Positions 23,494 to 31,557 are shown, numbered from the stretch's first letter. The stretch is DNA of 64,000 nucleotides from Streptomyces albicerus (GCF_008905045.1 NZ_VWMY01000033.1:70245-134244), one strand, 5' to 3'. Numbers and translations: made by a program. The notes: a model not told the origin generated them from the letters alone.

Positions 23494-23518
23494 GGAAACC
23501 CTGTATTTATCGAGGTGA

Positions 23519-23577
23519 GCCCTTACAAGGCGGATGTCGGCGGTTCGAAACCGTCCGCGCCCACCAGTCCCAGGACA
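23519..23577 (+). repeat. att core copy 1: 3' end of tRNA-Val(TAC)
   Basis: A 59-bp sequence identical to 32591-32649. It contains the anticodon loop CTTACAA (anticodon TAC, Val), the variable region, the T-arm GGCGG-TTCGAAA-CCGTC, the acceptor 3' strand, and CCA at 23564-23566. The 5' half of the tRNA is absent. It is both the right end of the prophage and the left end of the AICE. Confidence 0.85.
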
Positions 23578-23584
23578 CGAACAA

Positions 23585-23622
23585 GGCCCAGGTCAACAGG
23601 TGTGAATCCGGATGCCTGGGCC
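23585..23622 (+). terminator. tRNA-type terminator after att copy 1
   Basis: GGCCCAGG and CCTGGGCC pair around a 22-nt loop just downstream of the tRNA CCA. The second att copy carries its own version at 32668-32705, so each element restores both the tRNA end and its terminator. Confidence 0.6.
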
Positions 23623-23650
23623 TCAGTCGTTGTTGGCGGATCTAGGCCGC

Positions 23651-23668
23651 CGTGCCACTTACGTGCCA
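23651..23668. promoter_or_regulatory. AICE integrase arm-site candidates, left end
   Basis: CGTGCCAC (23651-23658) and CGTGCCA (23662-23668) in direct orientation overlap the 3' end of the AICE int gene. The same heptamer pair occurs at the right end (32460-32478), as expected for arm-type sites on both sides of attP. Confidence 0.5.
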
Positions 23669-24792
23669 GAAGGATCGTGCGGAGGCCGCTTCACCTTCCT
23701 GATCTGACCGTCGACGTAGTCGGCGATCTGGTGGTCACGACCGTTGACGAGGTGCTGATAGATCAGCGCGGCCCGCACCGACGAGTGGCCCATACGGTGC
23801 ATCAGCTCACGGGTGGTGGCGCCACCGGTCGCGGCGAGGGTGTTCCCGGTGTGCCGGAGGTCGTGGAAGTGGACGTCATCGAGGCCAGTCGCGTCGAGTG
23901 CCCGGAGCCAGATCCGCCGGAAGTTGTTCCGCCGCAGGACGCCACCGCGCGCCCCGACGAAGACGAGCCCGGTTCGGCCGGCACTCGCGTACTCGGCGAG
24001 GTGGTGGGCCAACTCCGGCACGAGGGAAGCCGGGAATGCCACGGTGCGGACACCGGCCGCACTCTTGGGTGCCTTCACCGTGAGTCCGTCTGAGCGCGTC
24101 TCGGCGTAGGAACGACGGACGGAGACGGTACGGGCCTCCAGGTCGATGTCCCGGCGCTGGAGAGCGGCCAGCTCACCGAGGCGGAGCGCCGTGAACGCGG
24201 CCAGGAGGATCAGGACGCGGCAATGAGGCGGAACAGCTTCGGCGAGCCGGTAGACCTCAGGCACGGAGAGGAACGGCCGCTCGGTGTGAGTGACCGCCCC
24301 AGCGCCCTTGATCCGGCACGGGTTGCGCTGGATCAGCCCGTCATCCACGGCCGTGTTCATAATGGCGCGGAGGACCTGATACGCCTTGGCGACGGTGGCC
24401 ACGCCGACCCCGGCAGTCAGGAGCTCTGTACGCCAGCGCCGTACCTGCGGCGTGGTGATCTCCCGCAGGGGAACCGCGCGGAACGTCGGCAGAATGTGCA
24501 GGTTGAGGACGCCCGCGTTGCGTTCCCGGGTGGTGGCTGCGTAGTCGCGATCTTTGAACCAGGACTCCGCGAATTCGCCGAACGCCACCGTGACGTCAGG
24601 GTTCTGCCAGGTGCCATCGAGGATCTTGGCTTCTTGCTTGACGAGCCAGCGGTCCGCGTCGGTCTGCGTGGCGAAGGTCTTGTCTGCGTTGCGCATCAGA
24701 CCGTCAGGACCCCGGTAGCGAGCTTGGAAGCGTCCTGAGGGCAGCTTGCGTACGGATCCGAAGCGGCGACGGCGACCCTTGGCGTTGGGCAT
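23659..24792 (-). CDS. int: AICE tyrosine integrase
   Basis: 377 residues. An N-terminal AP2-like arm-binding region (SGRFQARYRGPDGLMRNADK) and a core-binding domain (TVAFGEFAESWFKDRDYAAT) lead into the catalytic residues: R in TALRLGELAAL, HDLRH near 310, GHSS near 340 and Y in ALIYQHL. The ATG overlaps the xis stop by one base (TGATG). It stands beside att copy 1 and points toward it. It is distinct from the phage integrase across the same core. Confidence 0.92.
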   Translation of the reverse strand: MPNAKGRRRRFGSVRKLPSGRFQARYRGPDGLMRNADKTFATQTDADRWLVKQEAKILDGTWQNPDVTVAFGEFAESWFKDRDYAATTRERNAGVLNLHILPTFRAVPLREITTPQVRRWRTELLTAGVGVATVAKAYQVLRAIMNTAVDDGLIQRNPCRIKGAGAVTHTERPFLSVPEVYRLAEAVPPHCRVLILLAAFTALRLGELAALQRRDIDLEARTVSVRRSYAETRSDGLTVKAPKSAAGVRTVAFPASLVPELAHHLAEYASAGRTGLVFVGARGGVLRRNNFRRIWLRALDATGLDDVHFHDLRHTGNTLAATGGATTRELMHRMGHSSVRAALIYQHLVNGRDHQIADYVDGQIRKVKRPPHDPSGT

Positions 24793-25004
24793 CAGGCCAC
24801 CGCCTTGAGGTGCGAGGTACGGCCGGTGACCGGCTCCACGGTGTGCGCCGCGATGAAGGCCTCCACGGCGCTTTCGGGTATGCGGACGTGACGGCCGACC
24901 TTGACGAAGGTGATGCGTCGCTCGGCGATCAGGCGCCGAGGGAAGCGCGCCGTCGTACCGAGCAACTCGGCGACCTGGTCGACGCTGAGGTAGCGGTCCC
25001 TCAT
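24792..25004 (-). CDS. xis: AICE excisionase (Xis)
   Basis: 70 residues, a MerR-like HTH: YLSVDQVAELLGTTARFPRR, then FVKVGRHVRIPESAVEAFIA. The rep-xis-int order with ATGA/TGATG overlaps is the classical pSAM2 layout. Xis bends DNA and directs Int to excision. Confidence 0.85.
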   Translation of the reverse strand: MRDRYLSVDQVAELLGTTARFPRRLIAERRITFVKVGRHVRIPESAVEAFIAAHTVEPVTGRTSHLKAVA

Positions 25005-26380
25005 GCTGCGGCTCCTTCCTGGGCGAGCTGGTCGCGTAGGGCTTCGCGGGCGGTTTCGCGGTTGAGCTGGAGGTCGCGGGCGATGGTGGCGGCGAGTGCA
25101 GATTCGCCGGGGGTGTGGCCGTGTCCGGCGTACTGCCAGTCCGTGAGGACGAGGACGGTGTCCGGCTCGCGGTCCTCCAGGCCGTGGGCTTCGCGCTCTT
25201 GCGCGGCGCGGAAGTCGGCGCGGGCCTGGCGGAGCTCGCCGAGGGTGGTCGAGTAGCGGCGGGACTTGGACGAGAAGTGGCCGCGGAAGCCGAGCATGTG
25301 AGCCCAGGCCCAGAGCCGCCGGTCCGGGTACAGGGGGTCGAGGTCCTTGCAGGCTTTGATGAGTCTGCGGGTGTGGTCGGGGACCTGGTGGCGGTCGAGT
25401 TCGGAGAGTTCGCCGATGCGGCGGTCGAGGGTGCCGGTGTTCTCGGCGGCCTTGGTGGCGTACTTGGCGACGTAGGAGGCAACGGCCTGTTCGGTGATGT
25501 CGGAGCCGTCGCCGAAGGCTTTGACGGGGCGGACGTCGAGCTGTGTGCCCCACCGGAACGTACGGGCGGGCTGGTCCTCGGAGGCCGGGACGGAGACCGA
25601 GGTGTACGAGTGCGTGGCGGCGGCTCGGATGGCGTCGGCGAGGAGGTCGACGGTTGCCCAGGACGGGGGCGGGGTGTTGGGGCCTTCCGGACCGTCGAGG
25701 CGGATCACGGCATGGAAGTGCAGGGCGCCGCGCTTTTGGAACTCGGCGACCTTGCCGTACGAGAGGCGGACGTGTTCAGCGAGTTCGCCGCGGGTGAGTC
25801 CGGCGCGGGCGGCGAGTTCACGGCGCAGGCGGGTGGTGAAGCGCTGCCAGAGGTCGCCCGCGTGGTTGTTGAAGAGGACGGCGCCCGCGTAGTCGTACGT
25901 CTCCGGATCGAGTGCCGTGCCAAGTGCGGGGTCGTCGGATGGGTGGTGGGTGCCGCAGCGGCAGGTGCCTCGGTCGGGTCGGTTGTGGACCGGGCCGAAG
26001 GACGGGGCCGTGAGGGTGGCGAAGACGCGGGGGTGTTCGCGGACGGTGGCGGGGATGTCCCGGCGGTCGTCTCCGGCCAGGCCCGCGCGGATCAGGTGGT
26101 AGGTGTCTCCCGCGTACGTCCAGGCGCAGGACGGGCAGCGGGAGGCGCGGCGGTTTCCGCAGGCGACGCGGAGGCGTCCGCCCGGCTCGTTCTCGGTGGA
26201 GTAGTGGTGCAGGGTCTCGCCGGTCGTCTTGTCCTTGGCGAGGGTCCAGCCGGTGAGGTGGATGGGGTCGGTGCAGCCGCCGGTGCGACGGATCTGGTCC
26301 TGCCAGCGGTCGAAGTCGGAGGCCGAAGCCACCCTCAGCAGGTCGCCGAGGGTGGTCGGGTCGAGCAGCGTGTCAGGCAC
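25001..26380 (-). CDS. repSA: RepSA-like rolling-circle replication initiator
   Basis: 459 residues, the length expected for RepSA. Zinc pairs occur near residue 75 (CGNRRASRCPSCAW) and in GTCRCGTHH. The HUH metal motif is HFHAVIRLDG near 220, and the nucleophile tyrosine is probably in VASYVAKYATK. The GTG start at 26380 has GGGAGGG upstream; a longer reading would overlap the zinc-finger gene completely. It nicks the AICE dso to start plasmid replication after excision. Confidence 0.85.
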   Translation of the reverse strand: MPDTLLDPTTLGDLLRVASASDFDRWQDQIRRTGGCTDPIHLTGWTLAKDKTTGETLHHYSTENEPGGRLRVACGNRRASRCPSCAWTYAGDTYHLIRAGLAGDDRRDIPATVREHPRVFATLTAPSFGPVHNRPDRGTCRCGTHHPSDDPALGTALDPETYDYAGAVLFNNHAGDLWQRFTTRLRRELAARAGLTRGELAEHVRLSYGKVAEFQKRGALHFHAVIRLDGPEGPNTPPPSWATVDLLADAIRAAATHSYTSVSVPASEDQPARTFRWGTQLDVRPVKAFGDGSDITEQAVASYVAKYATKAAENTGTLDRRIGELSELDRHQVPDHTRRLIKACKDLDPLYPDRRLWAWAHMLGFRGHFSSKSRRYSTTLGELRQARADFRAAQEREAHGLEDREPDTVLVLTDWQYAGHGHTPGESALAATIARDLQLNRETAREALRDQLAQEGAAA

Positions 26381-26558
26381 GGGCGCCCTCCCGGACGAGC
26401 GAGCGGCGGGCGGTGCCGGTGCCGTGGCAGGCCGGGCAGTGGGCGGTGATGGTCCGCAGGTGGCCGTGCCGGTCGCGTCCGCCGAGGGTGACGGCGGCGG
26501 AGGCAAAGCCGTCGCACTTCGGGCAGATGTGGGTCTGCGGGCGGGTGTGCTGGGTCAT
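26373..26558 (-). CDS. Small DnaJ-type zinc finger protein
   Basis: 61 residues with two Cys pairs, HICPKCDGFASAAV and HCPACHGTGTA, the CxxCxGxG pattern of the DnaJ zinc finger. It overlaps the rep start by 8 nt. Small zinc proteins directly before repSA are usual in AICEs; the role is unknown. Confidence 0.6.
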   Translation of the reverse strand: MTQHTRPQTHICPKCDGFASAAVTLGGRDRHGHLRTITAHCPACHGTGTARRSLVREGARA

Positions 26559-26646
26559 GCTGGGTGTTCCTTCCGGTTGCGAGATCGGAGAGGGGCACGG
26601 CTCCCGGGCGGCGGAGACTTGGCGGTTGAGGCCGCCCGGGGGCCGG

Positions 26647-26967
26647 TCAGCGGCGCTTTGCCTCGCTGGTGATGAGCGAGCGGATGACCAGGGCGCAGAT
26701 GGCGACGGATGCGCCAGTGATGGCGACCGCCAGGAGCATCGAGACGAGGACGGCGCCGACGACCAGGACCACGGCCGTGCCACTGCCGACGAGGGCGACC
26801 ACGGCGCCGGGGGTGAGCTGGACAGTGGGCCGAGTCGAAGCCGGGGCGGGTGCCGTGGGTGCGGAGACCGCCGGGATGTGGTGAACGGCGGTGGTTGGCT
26901 CGACGGCGGCGGGCGGGGTGACGAAACCGGTCGGCTGGGGCATGGTCGGAACCTTGGGGCGGAGCAT
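26647..26967 (-). CDS. SpdD-like spread protein
   Basis: 106 residues. A Pro/Ala/Thr-rich N-terminal half precedes two adjacent transmembrane helices (VVALVGSGTAVVLVVGAVLV; LLAVAITGASVAICALVI). It matches the compact Spd proteins that assist intramycelial spread of Streptomyces plasmids. It lies between tra and rep. Confidence 0.6.
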   Translation of the reverse strand: MLRPKVPTMPQPTGFVTPPAAVEPTTAVHHIPAVSAPTAPAPASTRPTVQLTPGAVVALVGSGTAVVLVVGAVLVSMLLAVAITGASVAICALVIRSLITSEAKRR

Positions 26968-26991
26968 GGTGGATCTCCCTTCTGTGGGTGG

Positions 26992-27147
26992 TTACTTGAC
27001 GGCGGTGTCGATGACTGGGGAAAGCAGGCTGTCGGCGAGGAGGTAGCCGCCGAGGAGGAGCACGGCCACGAGCCACCAGGGCGGGCGGATGAGCTTGATG
27101 CCGAGGTAGCCGACGACGATCAGGGCGAGCCAGAGCGGGATGTCCAT
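26992..27147 (-). CDS. 51-residue two-helix membrane protein (Spd type)
   Basis: MDIPLWLALIVVGYLGIKLI, RPPWWLVAVLLLGGYLLADS, then LLSPVIDTAVK: two transmembrane helices with a short basic turn. TAA stop at 26992. It belongs to the row of small spread proteins; a length filter would miss it. Confidence 0.5.
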   Translation of the reverse strand: MDIPLWLALIVVGYLGIKLIRPPWWLVAVLLLGGYLLADSLLSPVIDTAVK

Positions 27148-27160
27148 GGCGGTGGCCTCC

Positions 27161-27352
27161 TCAGCGGACCTTGCAGCGGTGGGTGCGGGCGGCGAGCTGG
27201 GCGGCGGTCTGGCTGGAGAAGTCGGACGACCAGCCGCAGCGGTCGGCGGTGCACACGGCGGCGTGTTTGGTCTGGCCGTGGCGGTCGCGGTGGGTGCCGA
27301 TCTGCACGGGGCCGATCCGCATCACGGAGTGGAAGTGGTCGCGGGCAGGCAT
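27161..27352 (-). CDS. Mobile element transfer protein (63 residues)
   Basis: MPARDHFHSVMRIGPVQIGT ... AVCTADRCGWSSDFSSQTAA ... THRC. His/Cys content suggests metal binding. The sequence shape is strongly typical of a short protein found in many Streptomyces AICEs next to the Spd genes. Biochemical role unknown. Confidence 0.65.
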   Translation of the reverse strand: MPARDHFHSVMRIGPVQIGTHRDRHGQTKHAAVCTADRCGWSSDFSSQTAAQLAARTHRCKVR

Positions 27353-27371
27353 GGCGAGTTTTCCTTTCCGG

Positions 27372-28043
27372 TCAGGTGAGTTGGGCGGCGATGGCGTCGG
27401 CGAGCTGGGGCGGGACGCCGAGGCGAGCGCGCAGGGTGTCGACGTCGATCCGGGTCCCGGTGCGGGCGTGGTGGTCGTCGGCGACCTTGCGGGCGTGGTT
27501 GACCAGGGCGGCCGGGACAGCCGGAGTCGTGGGGGTCGGGTCGGCAGCGGGCAGGGCGGGGGTTTCTTCAGCCGCGGGGATATCGGCGGGCTCCGGTGCC
27601 GAGGCGGGGGCCGCAGGTTCCGGGATCTCCGGAGCGGACTCGGGGGTTGCGGGTGCCGGGGGATCCGGCACCCGTTCTTCGGCCGTGGGCGAGTGGGCGA
27701 GGAGCGTGCCGCCCATGAAGGCCAGCGCAGGCCAGGCGGCGACCAGGATGCGCAGCCAGGCCGGAACGTCGTTCAGGTTGAGGAGTCCGGCGGTGGCGAT
27801 GTTGGCGCCGAGCGAGGCCACGAGCGCGATCAGGAACCAGCACCAGGCCAGCCGCGACGGACCATCGGTACGCAGCCGACGCCACGCGGCGACCAGGAGC
27901 AGGTCAACGCTGATCGGGTAGGCCCAGGCTTTCCAGCCGTCTTGTCCAGCAGCGGCGGCGAGGTCGTGCAGGTGGGCGAAGGACAGCGCTCCGGCAATCA
28001 CGGCTTGCACGAGGACGGCGTCCGGGCGGATCGAGCGGGTCAT
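27372..28043 (-). CDS. SpdB/DUF2637-like membrane protein
   Basis: 223 residues. Four transmembrane helices occupy the first 120 residues (AVIAGALSFAHLHDLA; AYPISVDLLLVAAW; LAWCWFLIALVASLGANIAT; RILVAAWPALAFMGGTLL). A Pro/Ala/Glu-rich linker and a small helical C-terminal domain follow (RTGTRIDVDTLRARLGVPP). It matches the DUF2637/Spd topology, a pore-like partner of Tra for plasmid spread. Confidence 0.7.
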   Translation of the reverse strand: MTRSIRPDAVLVQAVIAGALSFAHLHDLAAAAGQDGWKAWAYPISVDLLLVAAWRRLRTDGPSRLAWCWFLIALVASLGANIATAGLLNLNDVPAWLRILVAAWPALAFMGGTLLAHSPTAEERVPDPPAPATPESAPEIPEPAAPASAPEPADIPAAEETPALPAADPTPTTPAVPAALVNHARKVADDHHARTGTRIDVDTLRARLGVPPQLADAIAAQLT

Positions 28044-28122
28044 TCAGTCACCTCCTGTTTTGGGCATGGGGCGGGTAGGGACCCGGCGCGAGACGGTCAC
28101 GCCGACCGTGGAGCGGGAGTGG

Positions 28123-29478
28123 TCAGGCCGTGGCGGGCGCGGTCTTGGACAGCGGCACGCGGGCCGAGGGCAGCGGAGCGACGGCGGGCCGGAAGGCTGC
28201 GAGTGCGGGCAGGTCCGGGGTGCGGTCGGCGTGCCGGTTGCAGATGTTCACGGCCTGGCGCAGCGAGGTGTGCGGGGCGCGGATACGGGCCCAGCCGCCG
28301 GAGGAGTCGCCGGTGACGGCGATGCCGGGGGTCTCGGTGGGGATCTGGATGGCGGCGAGGACGGCGTCCGGGGCGATGTCGCCGAAGGCCATGTTCGCGG
28401 AGGATTCGTCGTTGACGCGGTGGGCGGTGCGGCCGGTGAGCTGGGCGCGGAGCATGGTGATGCCCTTGCCGAGTTCGGAGCCGAAACGCTGTCCGCAGAT
28501 CTCCAGGTAGATCCCGGAGGCGCGGCCGAGCTGGGCGAGGCGGACCAGGGCGGTGATGATGCGGTCCCGACGCTTCTCCTCGTCCTTGGTGGCGAACAGG
28601 GCGAGTTCGGCGACTTCGTCGACCAGGACGACGACCGGGACCGGGCGCATATCGGCGGGCAGGTCCCAGATGTCGGCGGCGATCTCCGCGTCCGGGACGT
28701 TGACGCTGATGCGCTGCTGAGCGCGGATGAGCTGGTAGACGTCCTGCATGTGCGTCACGAGTGCTTCGAGGAGTTCGAGCGCGGCATCCGGGTTGTCAGC
28801 GAGGGCGGAGAAGCGGCGGGCGAGTGGGAAGAGTTCGACGCTCTGCTTGCAGTCGATGCCGACCAGGGCGACGTCCTGCGCGGCGAGTCCGGCGACGAGG
28901 TTGCGCTGATAGACGGACTTGCCGGACTCGGTGGCGCCGAGAGTGAGCCCGTGCGGGACGGCGCGGTAGTCGCGGTAGTGGATCGCACCGTCTTCGCGCA
29001 GCGCGACCGGGATGCACATCGGGGCGCGGTCGACCTTGGCGGGCATCTGCACCCGCTGGAGGACGTCATAGCCGGTCATCCTCAACTCGACGACGCCGGA
29101 GCGCAGTTCGCGGGAGGTGACGCCGTACATCCCGAAGGAGTGGCGCAGCCGGTCGGTGGCGGCCGAGACGTCGAAGGCGTCCTGTCCGGGGCGGAGCTTG
29201 AGCCGCAGCACCAGGCCGGTCCGGGTGGGCCGCAACCGCAGGATGCGCGGTGCGCGGGACTCGGGGACCGGGCGGTTGGCCACCCGGGCGAGGGTGAGGC
29301 GCCAGCGCGAGGGCGGGACGGTCAGGCCGCAGGCGTCCATGACGGAGGCGTAGCGGAAGGCGACCCGCAGCGCGGCGAGGATGACGCCGAAGGTCAGCCA
29401 GTACCAGGCGGGGCGCCGCCACCGCAGAAGACCTGCGGCAGCGACGACCAGCACCAGAGCGACCGTGAAGGCGGTCAT
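28123..29478 (-). CDS. tra: FtsK/SpoIIIE-like DNA translocase Tra
   Basis: 451 residues. Two N-terminal hydrophobic helices (VALVLVVAAAGLL; YWLTFGVILAALRVAF), then the motor: Walker A GATESGKS near 183, Walker B VVVLVDEVAEL near 275 and the DxxxR-like region AQLTGRTAHRV. The C-terminal winged helix that would read clt repeats is not clearly separated. One such protein transfers double-stranded AICE DNA between mycelia. Confidence 0.88.
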   Translation of the reverse strand: MTAFTVALVLVVAAAGLLRWRRPAWYWLTFGVILAALRVAFRYASVMDACGLTVPPSRWRLTLARVANRPVPESRAPRILRLRPTRTGLVLRLKLRPGQDAFDVSAATDRLRHSFGMYGVTSRELRSGVVELRMTGYDVLQRVQMPAKVDRAPMCIPVALREDGAIHYRDYRAVPHGLTLGATESGKSVYQRNLVAGLAAQDVALVGIDCKQSVELFPLARRFSALADNPDAALELLEALVTHMQDVYQLIRAQQRISVNVPDAEIAADIWDLPADMRPVPVVVLVDEVAELALFATKDEEKRRDRIITALVRLAQLGRASGIYLEICGQRFGSELGKGITMLRAQLTGRTAHRVNDESSANMAFGDIAPDAVLAAIQIPTETPGIAVTGDSSGGWARIRAPHTSLRQAVNICNRHADRTPDLPALAAFRPAVAPLPSARVPLSKTAPATA

Positions 29479-29480
29479 GA

Positions 29481-29834
29481 TCAGGCCGCCTTGGGCTTCG
29501 ACGCACCGGCGGCCAGCGAGGTCACGGCAACCGCACGGAACGCGATGCCGTGGCGCTTCTGTCCGTTGAACTCGTTCTCCCACGCCGAGGCGACCAGGCC
29601 GGTCAGGGCGACCGGGGTGCCCATGGTGAGGTCCTCGGAGACGCCGGGCTGCGGAACGGTGAGCTTGAGGATCTCGACCTCCTCGGGCGTGGAGAACATG
29701 ACCTCCACGGTCATCAGGGTCACGCCGTCCTTGTCGATGGCGATCTCGCCGGTACGACGGTCCTTCACCTTGGGCTGCGGGGCCTTGGCGACCATCACGG
29801 TGGCGTTGGCGGTGTCGACGGGAATCTGACGCAC
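29481..29834 (-). CDS. SCO3933-like AICE regulatory protein
   Basis: 117 residues: MRQIPVDTANATVMVAKAPQ ... EIAIDKDGVTLMTVEVMF ... AFRAVAVTSLAAG, a beta-rich fold. The GTG start at 29834 has GGAG upstream. It is the first gene of the transfer operon and lies directly behind two KorSA-type operators, so it should be repressed in the integrated state. Confidence 0.6.
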   Translation of the reverse strand: MRQIPVDTANATVMVAKAPQPKVKDRRTGEIAIDKDGVTLMTVEVMFSTPEEVEILKLTVPQPGVSEDLTMGTPVALTGLVASAWENEFNGQKRHGIAFRAVAVTSLAAGASKPKAA

Positions 29835-29866
29835 AGCAGATCACTCCTCTATAGAGGCTGGACTCC

Positions 29867-29888
29867 GTCACTCATGTACATGAGTGAC
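29867..29888. promoter_or_regulatory. KorSA-type operator 1 (22-bp perfect palindrome)
   Basis: ACTCATGTACATGAGT extended by TC/GA and G/C to a 22-bp perfect palindrome. It lies 33 nt upstream of the transfer-operon start at 29834. Confidence 0.75.
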
Positions 29889-29903
29889 ATGAAGAAGAGT
29901 GCA

Positions 29904-29923
29904 TGACTCCTGTACATGAGTCA
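29904..29923. promoter_or_regulatory. KorSA-type operator 2
   Basis: TGACTCCTGTACATGAGTCA: one mismatched pair. The 18 nt at 29907-29924 are identical to those at 30775-30792. Confidence 0.7.
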
Positions 29924-29973
29924 ACCCGCCGCGAAGAAGAACTCACGACGGGCTGAGGGGAGTTGAGTGCGCG

Positions 29974-30753
29974 TCAGTCGGCGGCAGGGATCCGGTACTC
30001 GAAAACGAACTGGTCAGCGGCCATGAGCGTGTCGCAGACCTCGACAACACGGCCCTCGGTCGTACGCGCTTCCCGGACCAGGTGAACCACCGGGGCACCG
30101 GGGCTGAGCGCCAGCTCGGATGACTCCGCCTTGGAGGCCGGGCGCGCTTGCAGCGTCTCGACGAACTCCGCGAACTCGTGCCCATGGTCTTCGAGTCGGG
30201 CGTAGATGCCACCACCACCGGGGTTCTCCGCGAACAGCTCGGGGATCTCCTTCACGACGTCCCACGGGAGGTACGAGGACGCGGTCTCGACCGGGGTGCC
30301 GTTGCGGAAGTAGAGTCGCCGCCGGGCAAGCACCTGAGTGCCGGCGGATACGCCCAACCGCCGGGCGGCATCCTCAGGGGCCTCCATCGGGCCGATGTAG
30401 AGGACGCTCACTTTGGCCGTGGCGCCGGACTGCGCGGACTCGGCGAGGTACGCGGCCTTGCCGCCCTGCCGGAGCGAGCGCCGGAAGCGATCGGAGGAGC
30501 GATGCCGTACGGGCGGCCGATCCTTCACGATCGAGCCCTTGCCGTGCCGGGTCTCGACGAGCCCGCTCGCGCGCACCTCGACCATGGCCTTGCGAATCGT
30601 GCCGCCCGAGACGTTGTAGCGGTCGACGAGTTCAGACTCGCTCGGCACCATCTCGCCAGGCTTCAGGACACCTGCCCGGATCTGCTGCACGATCTCTTCG
30701 GCGATCTGCACGTACCGAGGTACGGACCTCTCCCCTCCTGCTGTTGTTTCCAT
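29974..30753 (-). CDS. GntR-family regulator (KorSA-like)
   Basis: 259 residues. An N-terminal GntR winged helix (RYVQIAEEIVQQIRAGVLKP, VPSESELVDRYNVSGGTIRK) precedes a C-terminal UTRA/HutC-like domain (TAKVSVLYIG ... VFEYRIPA). The ATG at 30753 has GAAGGAC upstream. Operators flank the gene on both sides, so it likely represses the transfer operon, itself and the divergent Nudix gene, as KorSA does in pSAM2. Confidence 0.82.
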   Translation of the reverse strand: METTAGGERSVPRYVQIAEEIVQQIRAGVLKPGEMVPSESELVDRYNVSGGTIRKAMVEVRASGLVETRHGKGSIVKDRPPVRHRSSDRFRRSLRQGGKAAYLAESAQSGATAKVSVLYIGPMEAPEDAARRLGVSAGTQVLARRRLYFRNGTPVETASSYLPWDVVKEIPELFAENPGGGGIYARLEDHGHEFAEFVETLQARPASKAESSELALSPGAPVVHLVREARTTEGRVVEVCDTLMAADQFVFEYRIPAAD

Positions 30754-30774
30754 AGTCCTTCTCTTCCTCCTATG

Positions 30775-30792
30775 CTCCTGTACATGAGTCAA
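30775..30792. promoter_or_regulatory. KorSA-type operator 3, over the Nudix start codon
   Basis: CTCCTGTACATGAGTCAA, identical to operator 2. The Nudix ATG (30784) lies inside it, TATGCT at 30771-30776 is a possible -10, and no purine-rich ribosome site precedes the ATG. A leaderless transcript starting at the ATG would explain this. Confidence 0.6.
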
Positions 30793-31236
30793 TCACAGGA
30801 AGCAACTTCGCCGCCGCTGCACTCCGTATCTGTGGCCGGAGTAGTGGTGCGCGAGGATGGCCGCCTCCTGGCGATCCGCCGCGCCGACAACGGCACTTGG
30901 GAGCTCCCGGGCGGAGTGCTCGAACTCAGCGAGGCCCCGGAGACGGGCGTCGCCCGCGAAGTCTTCGAGGAGACGGGTATCCACGTCGAGGTGGACGAGC
31001 TGACCGGGGTCTACAAGAACACGACCCGGGGGATCGTGGCCCTGGTCTTCCGCTGCAAGCCGTCCGGCGGCCTGGAGCGTACGTCGAGCGAGTCGACCGC
31101 GGTTGCGTGGCTCACGCCCGAGGAAGTGGCGGAGCGCATGGCTGAGGTCTACTCGATCCGGCTCTTGGATGCCTTGGACGGCAATGGCCCTCACGTGCGG
31201 AGCCACGACGGCAAGCGCCTCATCCCAGCGGGATAG
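30784..31236 (+). CDS. pif: Nudix hydrolase (Pif-like)
   Basis: 150 residues with a complete Nudix box: GVLELSE, seven residues, then REVFEETGI. In pSAM2 the Nudix protein Pif gives immunity against redundant transfer from other donors. Here the gene is divergent from the korSA-like gene and sits under operator 3. The N-terminal 12 residues are Ser/Gln-rich. Confidence 0.75.
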   Translation: MSQSQEATSPPLHSVSVAGVVVREDGRLLAIRRADNGTWELPGGVLELSEAPETGVAREVFEETGIHVEVDELTGVYKNTTRGIVALVFRCKPSGGLERTSSESTAVAWLTPEEVAERMAEVYSIRLLDALDGNGPHVRSHDGKRLIPAG

Positions 31237-31258
31237 AACTTTCCCTACTTCATCAAGG

Positions 31259-31277
31259 CCCGCGCACGGCGCGGGCG
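31259..31277 (+). terminator. Terminator after Nudix gene
   Basis: GCCCGCGC - ACG - GCGCGGGC, an 8-bp stem with a 3-nt loop 22 nt after the stop. Confidence 0.5.
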
Positions 31278-31390
31278 CGCGCCGCCTCTGCGGCGCGGCC
31301 TGCCTCCTGTCTCCGCCCCGGCTGGCCGCGCCCGGCGGCGCGCTAGCGAGCTGCGGGCATGAAGTGGGAGACACCCTCTGTGGCTGGGGC

Positions 31391-31557
31391 GGTCGGCTCC
31401 ACGGCTTTAGGCAGCCACTTTGGGGCGAGCCTCTAAGATCATGGCCCCAACGTCGTGCTTTACGGGCAGGTCCACAGACTGCCCGACTCGCCGGAAGCTT
31501 AAGGGGCCATGATCACTCGCCCCAAAGCAGCTCCAGCCCAAAGCCGCTCCGCCGACC
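31391..31557. repeat. Long imperfect inverted repeat (sso/dso or clt candidate)
   Basis: Nested arms: GGTCGGC (31391) with GCCGACC (31551); CGGCTTT (31402) with AAAGCCG (31540); CTTTGGGGCGAG (31418) with CTCGCCCCAAAG (31516); GATCATGGCCCC (31437) with GGGGCCATGATC (31503). The loop contains a further hairpin, CGGGCAG/CTGCCCG (31463-31485). No gene covers it. It could fold into one ~167-nt cruciform or single-strand structure. Confidence 0.7.

Larger units (their letters stand above)
1..23577. mobile_element. Prophage, right-hand part (left end outside window)
   Basis: A contiguous block of phage genes runs from a portal gene cut by the window edge to a tyrosine integrase at 22082-23365 and a tRNA-Val 3'-end core at 23519-23577. 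Packaging genes (terminase small and large, portal), replication genes (DnaB-like, DnaQ-like, RecB-like), a repressor with operators and an integrase with direct-repeat arm sites are all present. Genes are almost all leftward and tightly overlapped. Structural and lysis genes and the left attachment site must lie beyond position 1. Nothing in the visible part looks broken. Confidence 0.9.

Noticed and set aside
23519..23577. Complete tRNA gene at the first att copy
   Set aside because: The anticodon stem 5' strand is broken (GAGCC instead of CCGCC), and the D-arm and 5' acceptor are absent.
23343..23645. Rightward ORF over the integrase arm sites and att core
   Set aside because: Its frame crosses the repeats and tRNA sequence without a ribosome site. 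The codons reflect the GGCGAG repeats.
26373..26783. Alternative longer leftward reading over the zinc-finger and Spd genes
   Set aside because: The extended frame runs antiphase through the Spd gene. The short 61-residue product alone has the CxxC pattern.
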